Source of the DNA: Prolixibacteraceae bacterium
Lineage (GTDB): Bacteria; Bacteroidota; Bacteroidia; Bacteroidales; Prolixibacteraceae
DNA: 7,092 nt
Reading direction: 5' to 3'
NCBI GenBank assembly: GCA_016931875.1
Contig: JAFGDX010000237.1
Coordinates: 1-7,092, forward strand
A program made the position numbers and the translations under genes. This document shows, in pieces, positions 1 to 7,092 of this stretch (its first letter is position 1; each line of letters starts with the position of its first letter). Below the pieces are notes generated by a model. That model had not been told where the DNA came from. It did not search any database and saw only the letters and a program-made list of their open reading frames with translations.

Positions 1-653
<653 letters not shown>

Positions 654-666
654 AAATAATTTTTAT

Positions 667-681
667 TTATAAATTTTATAT
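667..681. promoter_or_regulatory. PerR-box-like palindrome upstream of katG
   Basis: Compared by eye with the Bacillus PerR consensus TTATAATNATTATAA, the 15 bases from 667 match at 12 positions counting the free centre. The site lies where the -33 region of the candidate katG promoter would be, a sensible operator position for a peroxide-sensing Fur-family repressor. The surrounding DNA is very AT-rich, so a chance match is quite possible. OxyR is the better-known katG regulator in Bacteroides. Confidence 0.22.
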
Positions 682-753
682 ACACATAAATACAACTTAT
701 ACTAATGCTTTAAATTCGGGATGCATCCGCTTTTTTCCGAAATAGTACCTCTA

Positions 754-788
754 TTTATAAAAATACTACTTGAATAACGTTTTATAAA
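754..788. repeat. Inverted repeat TTTATAAAA / TTTTATAAA
   Basis: The arms 754-762 and 780-788 are perfect 9-bp inverted repeats separated by 17 bases. Each arm contains the self-complementary octamer TTTATAAA, and a further copy lies at 666-673. Possible roles are a paired operator or an AT-rich promoter element. No function can be assigned from sequence. Confidence 0.4.
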
Positions 789-837
789 GCAAACGGTTTC
801 ACTCGTACCATATGCAACCACAAAAAAATTGAACGTA

Positions 838-858
838 AAACCATTTGCCAAACCATTT
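838..858. repeat. Direct repeat AAACCATTT, 12-bp period
   Basis: Identical 9-mers AAACCATTT lie at 838-846 and 850-858, about 125 bp before the radical-SAM start codon. Two direct half-sites roughly one helical turn apart can be an activator site, but two copies of a simple 9-mer may also be chance. Confidence 0.35.
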
Positions 859-982
859 TCTCCTCCCGTTTCATATCACAATAATCGATAAAATCGAAGT
901 AAAAGTTGCGAGTTATAAATTTTTTCGATATTTTAAGAGCCATCCCACATTTCTTATTCACGAAAATTAAACATACACAGCT

Positions 983-2287
983 ATGAAATTTATTACATAC
1001 AACACCAAAAATTTCAGGGAAATTGAATACATAAAATATTTGCCTGCCAGTGTAAGAAAAGAGATTGATATTGTTTCGAAGGTTATTCCGTTCAAAACAA
1101 ACAATTATGTGGTTGACTATCTGATTGACTGGGAAAACTATAAAACAGACCCGTTATATATCCTTAACTTCCCGAACAAAAATATGCTCAGACGGGAACA
1201 TTATGAAAAATTAAAACACGCCATTGACAACAACCACGCAACCAGCGAAATAAATCAACTTATTTTTGGAATAAGAATGGACATGAACCCGCACCCGGCC
1301 CGGCAAATGACCAATATTCCGGTGCTCGACGGCGAACAACTAAAGGGCGTTCAGCATAAATACCGCGATATTGTTTTGTTTTTCCCCAGTCAGGGGCAAA
1401 CCTGCCATGCCCATTGCACATTTTGTTTTCGCTGGCCGCAGTTTGTAAAAGAACTCGATATAAAATTTTCGATGCGCGAAATTGAAAAGGTAGCTGAATA
1501 CATCCGCCGCAACCCCGACATAAATGAAATTTTATTTACGGGCGGCGATCCGCTGATTATGGACCCGGCCACCATAGCAAAATATTTTGATGCACTAAAA
1601 ACAGCCAATTTAAAAAACCTGCGTAACATCCGGTTTGGCACCAAATCGCTTACCTACTGGCCGTTTGCCTTTCTTCCGGCTTTTAGTGAAGAAGCGCAGG
1701 ACCTGCTGGATTTATTTAAACGCATAACCGACAGTGATTTCCACCTGGCTTTTATGGCTCATTTTAATCACCCCAATGAACTGGACAACCCGGTGGTTCA
1801 GGAAGCCATTTACAACATCCGGCAAACCGGCGCCGAAATCCGCACCCAGGCCCCGGTTCTGAATCACATTAACAAAAGTGCCCAAACTTGGTCGGCCATG
1901 TGGAAAAAACAGGTAAGCCTCGGGTTAATCCCATACTACATGTTTATTGAAAGGGAAACCGGGCCTTACAATTATTTTGAAATTCCGCTTGCCGAAGTTT
2001 ATCAAATTTACCAGGATGCGATAAAAGAAACAGGCAGTTTTGCCAAAACCGTTACCGGGCCGGTAATGTCAGCAGCTATGGGAAAAGCACAGATAATGGG
2101 GGTTTCCGGGAATCCGGTAACCGGCGATAAATATTTTATAATTCAATATGTCCGTCACCGCGACCACAAAAAAACATTCCAGCCGTTTTTTATGAAATAC
2201 AGCGAAAAGGCAACCTGGCTTACCCAACTGGAAGAAGTGAAAACAGAATTGGTAAAACCGGCGATAAACGATGCTTCATTGAATTAA
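983..2287 (+). CDS. KamA-family radical-SAM, PLP-dependent aminomutase-like protein
   Basis: Predicted radical-SAM enzyme of the lysine 2,3-aminomutase family, which moves an alpha-amino group to the beta carbon using SAM, a 4Fe-4S cluster and PLP. The 434 residues match the usual family length. An N-terminal helical region leads to HKYRDIVLFFPSQGQTC. The cluster motif CxxxCxxC is Cys141, Cys145, Cys148, followed by FRW. The SAM-binding GGDP lies at 187-190, IRFGTKS at 216-222, and the family signature HFNHPNEL at 260-267. Lys368 in SAAMGK aligns with PLP-binding Lys337 of the clostridial enzyme. Odd points: by ungapped comparison from memory, the lysine-binding Asp293 and Asp330 of clostridial KamA correspond to Lys298 (in NHINKS) and Val361. 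The only cysteines are the three cluster ligands, so the C-terminal zinc-site cysteines are missing. The substrate is thus unlikely to be lysine; glutamate 2,3-aminomutase also has Lys at the first position. EpmB is unlikely because the protein is too long and no epmA or efp is adjacent. A diflavin reductase follows 58 bp downstream, probably in the same operon. Confidence 0.9.
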   Translation: MKFITYNTKNFREIEYIKYLPASVRKEIDIVSKVIPFKTNNYVVDYLIDWENYKTDPLYILNFPNKNMLRREHYEKLKHAIDNNHATSEINQLIFGIRMDMNPHPARQMTNIPVLDGEQLKGVQHKYRDIVLFFPSQGQTCHAHCTFCFRWPQFVKELDIKFSMREIEKVAEYIRRNPDINEILFTGGDPLIMDPATIAKYFDALKTANLKNLRNIRFGTKSLTYWPFAFLPAFSEEAQDLLDLFKRITDSDFHLAFMAHFNHPNELDNPVVQEAIYNIRQTGAEIRTQAPVLNHINKSAQTWSAMWKKQVSLGLIPYYMFIERETGPYNYFEIPLAEVYQIYQDAIKETGSFAKTVTGPVMSAAMGKAQIMGVSGNPVTGDKYFIIQYVRHRDHKKTFQPFFMKYSEKATWLTQLEEVKTELVKPAINDASLN

Positions 2288-2345
2288 ACCGGAGACCGGT
2301 AGCAAGCTTTTCAAATAAAACAGTTGCAAAATTAAAATCACAACA

Positions 2346-4022
2346 ATGCGTACAAAAGTCAATACCACGCCGGAGACCCCGGTAATCAGAAACAAGCCCC
2401 TGCCTGTACAAACCCTTCATATTCTTTTCGGTAGCCGAACGGGAAATTCCGAATCGGCAGCACGGCTTGCCTGGGAATATGCAAAACACCTGGGAATAAA
2501 AACTGAACTTTTGGATATGAAATCGGTTCACCCGGCGAAAGTAAGGCAGTTCAAAAATTTGCTAATTGCCGTAAGCACACACGGCGAAGGTGATCCGCCT
2601 GCGGTGGTTGAAAACTTTTATAATTATGTGCACAGCCGCGAAATGCCACTGATGAAAGGGGTAAAGTTTAGTGTACTGGCATTAGGCGACAGCAGTTATA
2701 AAGATTATTGTAAAACGGGCCACGACTTCAGAAAGCAACTTTTAAAACTTGGCGCAAAAGAAATCAGCCCGCTGGTGGAATGTGACATCGACTATGAGGA
2801 AAACGCCCGGAAATGGGTGTACAACGCGGTTTCCGCCTTCCAAAAAATCCTTCATCCGGAAAAACTAAACGGCAAAAAGGAATTTGTCTTTAAAATGAAC
2901 AAACGCACATCCAAACACAGCAATGTACATTATGCCGAAATACTGGAAAAAAAATTGCTGACCCCGGAAAAAAGTGAAAAAGCGGTTTATCACTTTTCAC
3001 TTTCAGTAAAAAACCTGAACACCCCTTTTCATCCGGGCGACTCCTTTGGTATTTACGCTTCCAATTCAAGGCCATTGGTCGATAAATTGTTACAGGCGCT
3101 GGGCTGGAAAGGCGCCATGCCCGTACAAATAAACGGAAAAACACGCTTGCTAAAGGAAGTTTTGTTAAACGATGTGGAAATTACACTGGTAACCCCGCTG
3201 GTAGTAAAAAAATATGCAGAGCTCTCGGGGAATAAGGCACTGCAAAAACTAACCGGTAATAAAACGGAGTTGGAACAGTTTTGCCAGGGACACGACATCA
3301 CCGACATGGTGACACTTTTCCCAGGTGAACTGGGCCCCGAAGCGTTTCTCTCCACGTTGCGAAAACTTTCGCCACGCCTCTATTCGGTGGCTTCAAGCCC
3401 GCTGGTGTCTCCGGGCGAATTACACCTTACGGCCGGAATTATCGACTACACCTTAAACCAGCGCCAACACCGCGGTGTTTGTTCCGTTTTCCTGAACGAC
3501 AGAACAAAAGTGGGCGACAGTATTCCGCTGTTTTATGAACCCAACACCAGATTCCGCCTGCCCGAAGATGGACGTATTCCGGTAATAATGATTGCAACCG
3601 GCACAGGAATTGCCCCTTTCCGGGCCTTTTTACAGGAACGGCAACATTGCAGGGCAAAAGGAAAAAACTGGCTTTTTTTTGGCGACCGGCATGCCGCCTC
3701 CCACTTTTTGTATGGCGACGAAATACAACAGTTCCATCGTTCGGGAGTACTCACAAAAATGAATCTTGCCTTTTCCCGCGATCAAAAAGAGAAAAAATAT
3801 GTTCAGCATCTCCTGCTCGAAAACAGCCGTGAAATTTTTGAATGGATAGACCAGGGGAATGCGGTGGTTTACCTTTGCGGAAATAAACGAACCATTGGAA
3901 AAGAGGCCAAAGCAGCCTTTAAAACAATCATTTCAAAAGAAGGAGATTTTACACCTGCCGAAACGGAAAATTACTGGCAGCAAATGAAAAGCAAAGGCCG
4001 GTTTCTGGCGGACGTGTATTAA
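2346..4022 (+). CDS. CysJ-like NADPH diflavin reductase (flavodoxin + ferredoxin-NADP reductase fusion)
   Basis: Cytoplasmic flavoprotein predicted to pass electrons from NADPH through FAD to FMN and on to a redox partner. Three domains are visible in 558 residues. The flavodoxin domain (about 23-166) has phosphate loop GSRTGN at 29-34, STHGEGDPP at 77-85 and LGDSSY at 113-118. The FAD domain with its helical insert (about 190-400) has RLYSVASS at 344-351 and GVCS at 377-380. The NADPH domain (about 411-558) has ATGTGIAPFR at 417-426, FFGDR at 444-448, SRD at 477-479, YVQ at 485-487, CGN at 511-513 and a C-terminal ADVY. The Tyr end is typical of CysJ, where it stacks on FAD. E. coli CysJ is 599 residues; this protein starts its flavodoxin domain roughly 40 residues earlier and so has a shorter N-terminal extension. 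It will probably be auto-annotated as sulfite reductase alpha subunit, but no cysI, cysH or other sulfate gene is in the window, and the upstream neighbour is a radical-SAM enzyme that needs a reductant. Domain assignment is firm; the partner is inferred. Confidence 0.93.
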   Translation: MRTKVNTTPETPVIRNKPLPVQTLHILFGSRTGNSESAARLAWEYAKHLGIKTELLDMKSVHPAKVRQFKNLLIAVSTHGEGDPPAVVENFYNYVHSREMPLMKGVKFSVLALGDSSYKDYCKTGHDFRKQLLKLGAKEISPLVECDIDYEENARKWVYNAVSAFQKILHPEKLNGKKEFVFKMNKRTSKHSNVHYAEILEKKLLTPEKSEKAVYHFSLSVKNLNTPFHPGDSFGIYASNSRPLVDKLLQALGWKGAMPVQINGKTRLLKEVLLNDVEITLVTPLVVKKYAELSGNKALQKLTGNKTELEQFCQGHDITDMVTLFPGELGPEAFLSTLRKLSPRLYSVASSPLVSPGELHLTAGIIDYTLNQRQHRGVCSVFLNDRTKVGDSIPLFYEPNTRFRLPEDGRIPVIMIATGTGIAPFRAFLQERQHCRAKGKNWLFFGDRHAASHFLYGDEIQQFHRSGVLTKMNLAFSRDQKEKKYVQHLLLENSREIFEWIDQGNAVVYLCGNKRTIGKEAKAAFKTIISKEGDFTPAETENYWQQMKSKGRFLADVY

Positions 4023-4047
4023 CGCAAAATTACATATTTCATAAAAA

Positions 4048-4079
4048 GCCCGGGTGTTGTTAGGTTTCATTCGCCGGGC
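4048..4079 (-). terminator. Hairpin with T-run on the minus strand
   Basis: GCCCGG (4048-4053) and CCGGGC (4074-4079) can form a 6-bp GC stem with a 20-base loop. On the minus strand the stem is followed by TTTTT (complement of 4043-4047), the layout of an intrinsic terminator. On the plus strand no T-run follows. No minus-strand gene ends here, so it may block antisense transcription or may be only an RNA 3' end structure for the upstream gene. Confidence 0.3.
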
Positions 4080-4102
4080 ACAGCAGATTATACCAAAAAC
4101 AG

Positions 4103-4126
4103 AAACGGTGGTATTTCCACCGGTTT
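4103..4126 (+). terminator. Candidate terminator hairpin after the diflavin reductase gene
   Basis: CGGTGG (4106-4111) pairs perfectly with CCACCG (4117-4122) around the 5-base loop TATTT. With Gua4123 bulged out, AAA (4103-4105) can also pair with TTT (4124-4126). The structure lies about 80 bases after the stop codon. The T tract is short, so termination may be inefficient. It separates the radical-SAM/diflavin pair from the aldo/keto reductase gene. Confidence 0.45.
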
Positions 4127-4243
4127 GAGTTGAACCATAATCATAAACAAATGTTTTGCTTAAGAAACCAACAAAAAATTAAACCAAATTTATATCCTGA
4201 AACACTAAAATTGAATCTTGTGTTGTGCACTTTTGATGTTTTT

Positions 4244-4271
4244 TTTGAAACACACACCCGGTAAAGATTTG
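4244..4271 (+). promoter_or_regulatory. Candidate promoter of the aldo/keto reductase gene
   Basis: TTTG at 4244-4247 and AAGATTTG at 4264-4271 resemble the Bacteroidota -33 TTTG and -7 TAnnTTTG elements, with one mismatch in the -7 box. The 16-bp spacer is shorter than the usual 19-21. The placement about 30 bases before the ATG at 4301 is reasonable. Confidence 0.3.
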
Positions 4272-4300
4272 TAACTTACAACGGCTAAAATTCAAAAATT

Positions 4301-5320
4301 ATGAAATACAATTTTTTAGGAAACACAGGTTTGGAAGTATCAGAACTTTGTATGGGCACAATGACTTTTGGTGGCCGCGGAATGTGGACCGCCATTGGGA
4401 CACTGCCGCAGGAACAGGTAAACGCGCTGATGAAACAGGCCGTTGAGGGAGGCATTAATTTTATTGACACGGCCAATGTGTACAGTGAAGGCTTGAGCGA
4501 ACAAATGACCGGGCAGGCCATTCGCGACCTCGGGCTCAAACGCGATGATTTGGTGATTGCCACCAAAGTGCGCGGCAAAATGGGGGAAGGCCCAAACAAT
4601 TCAGGACTAACAAAAAAACACATCCTGCAACAGGCCGACGAAAGCCTGAAACGGTTGAATATGGATTACATCGATTTGTATCAGATCCATGGTTTTGATT
4701 CGGCAACGCCCTTTGAAGAAACGCTCGATGCGCTTGAACTGCTTGTAAAAAGCGGGAAAGTGCGTTACATTGGCTGCAGCAACCTGGCCGCATGGCACCT
4801 AATGAAGGCGCTGGGAATTTCAGCACAAAACCACTGGAGCAAATTTGTTTCGTTACAAGCGTACTACACCATTGCCAGCCGTGATTTGGAACGTGAAATT
4901 GTCCCGCTCCTGCTCGACCAGAAAATAGGGTTGATGGTTTGGAGCCCGCTTGCCGGTGGCCTGCTGAGCGGGAAATACAACCGCAACACCGAATCGGAAG
5001 AAGGCGGCCGCAGGTTAAATTTTGATTTTCCTCCGGTAAACAAAAACAAAGCCTTTAACATTATTGAAGTGATGCAAAAAATGGCAGAAGCCAAACAGGT
5101 TACTGTAGCACAAATTGCACTGGCCTGGCTGCTGCATCAACCCGCTGTTACTTCGGTAATTATCGGGGCAAACAAACCGCATCAGCTTGACGACAACCTG
5201 AATTCTGTGAATGTTCAGTTTACCGACGATGAACTAGTCCAGCTGGACGAAGTGAGTAAACTGGCACCCGAATATCCGGGATGGATGATTGAACGTCAGG
5301 GAGCCGACAGAAAGCAATAA
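4301..5320 (+). CDS. Aldo/keto reductase family oxidoreductase
   Basis: NADPH-dependent oxidoreductase with a TIM-barrel fold, expected to reduce aldehydes or ketones, or to oxidise sugars, in the cytoplasm. The 339 residues are a normal length for the YajO/Tas/potassium-channel-beta-like branch. The start is supported by the family opening MKYNFLGNTGLEVSELCMGTM-like sequence at residue 1. The catalytic tetrad is complete: Asp56 and Tyr61 in FIDTANVYSEGLSE, Lys89 in VIATKV, and His130 in DLYQIHGFD. Other signatures are KVRYIGCSN at 153-161, SLQAYY at 184-189, WSPLAGGLLSGKY at 214-226, and the cofactor segment IIGANKPHQLDDN at 287-299. Lys292 is placed where NADP(H)-preferring members carry a basic residue for the 2'-phosphate. 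It ends in TAA followed directly by an in-frame TGA. It is 278 bp from the upstream gene and 188 bp from the sulfatase, so it is probably monocistronic. The substrate cannot be told from sequence. Confidence 0.95.
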   Translation: MKYNFLGNTGLEVSELCMGTMTFGGRGMWTAIGTLPQEQVNALMKQAVEGGINFIDTANVYSEGLSEQMTGQAIRDLGLKRDDLVIATKVRGKMGEGPNNSGLTKKHILQQADESLKRLNMDYIDLYQIHGFDSATPFEETLDALELLVKSGKVRYIGCSNLAAWHLMKALGISAQNHWSKFVSLQAYYTIASRDLEREIVPLLLDQKIGLMVWSPLAGGLLSGKYNRNTESEEGGRRLNFDFPPVNKNKAFNIIEVMQKMAEAKQVTVAQIALAWLLHQPAVTSVIIGANKPHQLDDNLNSVNVQFTDDELVQLDEVSKLAPEYPGWMIERQGADRKQ

Positions 5321-5330
5321 TGACAGCATT

Positions 5331-5350
5331 ATGGTTTAAGCGGGAACCAT
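5331..5350 (+). terminator. Weak hairpin after the aldo/keto reductase gene
   Basis: ATGGTT (5331-5336) and AACCAT (5345-5350) form a 6-bp stem with an 8-base loop starting 11 bases after the stop codon. No T tract follows, so it is only a possible 3' end structure. The rest of the gap to 5508 holds no clear TAnnTTTG promoter; TATTTTCG at 5481-5488 has one mismatch in the fixed positions but no well-spaced -33 box. Confidence 0.25.
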
Positions 5351-5508
5351 CAACCGGACAGCCCTAATTGAACTGCTTTTCAAAAATGGGTGAATTTTTG
5401 CTATTTTATTTCGGAAACATTTGGCAAACCACTTCTGCTTTGATTCCCTGTTTGTTTTAGGAATAGTGGTGCTTTTTCTCTATTTTCGGTTCACTAAAAC
5501 AAACAACT

Positions 5509-7092
5509 ATGAACCGGCTTATACTCATCCTTTTTCTGTTTCTTTTTTTAAATGCCTGTATAAAGGAACAGCAACCGCAACCTCCGAATATTATTGTTAT
5601 TCTTTCAGACGATCAGGGCTGGGGCGATTTACATTTTACGGGCAACACCAATATCAGCACGCCCAATATCGATCGGCTGGCAGAAAGCGGCGCATTTTTC
5701 GACCGCTTTTATGTGTGCCCGGTTTGCTCGCCCACCCGCGCCGAATTTTTAACCGGACGATACCATGTTCGCGGAGGTGTGTACTCCACCTCGGCAGGGG
5801 GTGAAAGGCTCGATGTGGATGAAACCACCATTGCCGAAGTATTCAAAAATGCAGGCTATCAAACTGCAGCCTACGGAAAATGGCACAACGGCATGCAGCC
5901 TCCGTATCATCCCAATGCCCGCGGATTTGACGATTACTACGGATTTTGCTCGGGTCACTGGGGGAATTATTTCAGCCCCATGCTGGAACACAACGGCGAA
6001 ATTGTAAAAGGCCAGGGTTTTATCATCGACGATTTAACCAGCCACGGCCTCCGTTTTATTGAAAGGAACAAGGAAAACCCGTTTTTTCTTTACCTGCCGT
6101 TCAACACGCCACATTCGCCCATGCAGGTTCCCGATGAATACTGGAACCGCTTTGAAAACAAAGAACTGGAAATGCATCACCGGAATCCGCAACTCGAAAA
6201 CATTCAGCATACCAAAGCAGCGCTTGCCATGTGCGAAAACATTGACTACAATGTTGGCAAAATCATCCAAAAACTGGAGGAACTGAATCTTTCGGAAAAC
6301 ACCATCGTTCTTTATTTTTCAGACAACGGCCCCAACGGCTGGCGATGGAACGACGGAATGAAAGGGCGCAAGGGGTCGACCGACGAAGGCGGAGTGCGCT
6401 CTCCGCTGATAATAAAGTGGCCGGGAAAAATTCAATCCGGGAAAAAAATCACAACCATCGCTTCCGCCGTTGATTTGCTGCCTACATTGGCCGACCTGAC
6501 AGGAATTGAAAACCTTCCACAAAAACCACTGGACGGCACAAGTTTGAAACCACTGATAACGGAGGAAAATCCCCAATGGAACGACCGGTTTATTTTTAAC
6601 CACTGGGGGAAAAGAACCAGTGTGCGCAGCCAGAAATACCGGCTCGATTCAGATGGAAAACTGTTTGATATGGAAAACGATCCGGGGCAAAACACCGATG
6701 TTTCAGCAACATATCCGGAAATTACCATGCAACTAAAAACAGCCAGAGAAAACTGGGAAATAGATGCGCTGGCCGAACTTCCGGAAACCGACAACCGCCC
6801 GTTTACCATCGCACATCCGGATTATGTGTGGACACAAATTCCTGCCCGCGACGGGACACCCCACGGAAACATCCGGCGCTCCAACCGCCATCCGAACTGT
6901 ACTTTTTTTACCGGATGGACCACAACCGCCGACAGCATTACCTGGGACGCCGAAGTACTTGCCGGCGGCGATTTTGAAGTAACCGTATATTATACCTGTC
7001 CGCCCGAAGATGTGGGCGCCGCTTTTCAGTTAAGTTTTGGCGGGGAAAAACTCCTTTCAAAAATAACAGAAGCACACAATCCGCCGTTAACC
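5509..7092 (+). CDS. Lipoprotein sulfatase (formylglycine type) with extra C-terminal domain, 3' partial
   Basis: Predicted sulfate-ester hydrolase of the alkaline-phosphatase-like sulfatase family (type S1), probably acting on a sulfated glycan or small sugar outside the cytoplasm. There are 528 open codons from ATG 5509 to the window edge. Residues 1-17 are a lipoprotein signal: Arg3, a hydrophobic run, then LNAC with Cys17 as the lipidation site. After it comes IKEQQ, where Lys19-Glu20 could favour surface export. The sulfatase core spans about 26-420: metal-binding Asp34-Asp35 in LSDDQGWGD; CSPTR at 73-77, where Cys73 would be converted to formylglycine, followed by LTGR at 81-84; GKWHNG at 123-128, with Asn where Leu is usual; His202 in NTPHSP; Asp272-Asn273 in FSDNGPN; and RKGSTDEGGVRSP at 287-299 with Lys288. 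After the core, residues about 430-528 form a beta-rich segment with TFFTGWTTTADSITWDAEV and FEVTVYYTCPPEDVG, resembling accessory C-terminal domains of some Bacteroidota and Planctomycetes sulfatases. It is incomplete here. The maturation enzyme (anSME or FGE) must be encoded elsewhere. Substrate unknown. Confidence 0.95.
   Translation, partial: MNRLILILFLFLFLNACIKEQQPQPPNIIVILSDDQGWGDLHFTGNTNISTPNIDRLAESGAFFDRFYVCPVCSPTRAEFLTGRYHVRGGVYSTSAGGERLDVDETTIAEVFKNAGYQTAAYGKWHNGMQPPYHPNARGFDDYYGFCSGHWGNYFSPMLEHNGEIVKGQGFIIDDLTSHGLRFIERNKENPFFLYLPFNTPHSPMQVPDEYWNRFENKELEMHHRNPQLENIQHTKAALAMCENIDYNVGKIIQKLEELNLSENTIVLYFSDNGPNGWRWNDGMKGRKGSTDEGGVRSPLIIKWPGKIQSGKKITTIASAVDLLPTLADLTGIENLPQKPLDGTSLKPLITEENPQWNDRFIFNHWGKRTSVRSQKYRLDSDGKLFDMENDPGQNTDVSATYPEITMQLKTARENWEIDALAELPETDNRPFTIAHPDYVWTQIPARDGTPHGNIRRSNRHPNCTFFTGWTTTADSITWDAEVLAGGDFEVTVYYTCPPEDVGAAFQLSFGGEKLLSKITEAHNPPLT

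Noticed and set aside
893..929. Inverted repeat ATCGAA / TTCGAT as an operator or terminator
   Set aside because: The arms are only 6 bp with a 25-base spacer and AT-rich flanks; chance is a sufficient explanation.
983..2287. Naming this gene kamA/ablA or epmB
   Set aside because: The lysine-binding Asp residues and zinc cysteines of KamA are not found, no acetyltransferase gene of the AblB type is adjacent, and EpmB proteins are shorter and linked to EF-P modification.
2346..4022. Naming this gene cysJ
   Set aside because: All three domains fit, but no sulfite reductase hemoprotein or sulfate-assimilation gene is visible and the neighbour is a radical-SAM enzyme, so only the domain-level name is supported.
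5421..5804. Plus-strand open frame of 127 codons across the sulfatase start
   Set aside because: It overlaps the sulfatase signal peptide and active site in another frame; the sulfatase frame holds all conserved motifs.

Overview
This window most likely comes from a marine or saccharolytic member of the Bacteroidota. The reasons are the AT-rich intergenic DNA between moderately GC-balanced genes, start codons without clear Shine-Dalgarno sequences, promoter-like motifs resembling the TTTG / TAnnTTTG elements of that phylum, and a lipoprotein sulfatase typical of polysaccharide-degrading Bacteroidota. A family such as Prolixibacteraceae or Marinilabiliaceae would fit, but that is a guess from gene style and not from a marker gene.

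Layout: (1) Bases 1-620, minus strand, hold the N-terminal 206 codons of a catalase-peroxidase (katG), whose 3' part lies outside the window. (2) Bases 621-982 are an AT-rich divergent intergenic region with a katG promoter candidate, a PerR-box-like palindrome, repeated TTTATAAA palindromes and a 9-bp direct repeat. (3) Bases 983-4022, plus strand, hold a two-gene cassette: a radical-SAM/PLP protein of the lysine 2,3-aminomutase (KamA) family, then 58 bp later a CysJ-like diflavin reductase with FMN, FAD and NADPH domains. (4) After hairpins at 4048-4122, an aldo/keto reductase occupies 4301-5320 and probably has its own promoter. (5) Bases 5509-7092 hold a lipoprotein formylglycine-type sulfatase with an extra C-terminal beta-rich domain; it runs off the right edge without a stop.

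The part most worth following is the radical-SAM/diflavin pair. Radical-SAM enzymes need low-potential electrons, usually from flavodoxin or ferredoxin plus a reductase. A flavodoxin domain fused to an NADPH-ferredoxin-reductase-like module, encoded directly after a radical-SAM aminomutase and with no sulfite reductase hemoprotein visible, looks like a dedicated electron supply. The aminomutase homologue has Lys and Val where clostridial lysine 2,3-aminomutase has its two substrate-binding Asp residues, and it has no zinc-site cysteines. Its substrate is therefore probably not lysine. The katG, aldo/keto reductase and sulfatase genes look like independent transcription units with no evident link to the pair. 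No RNA gene, insertion sequence or CRISPR array was seen.
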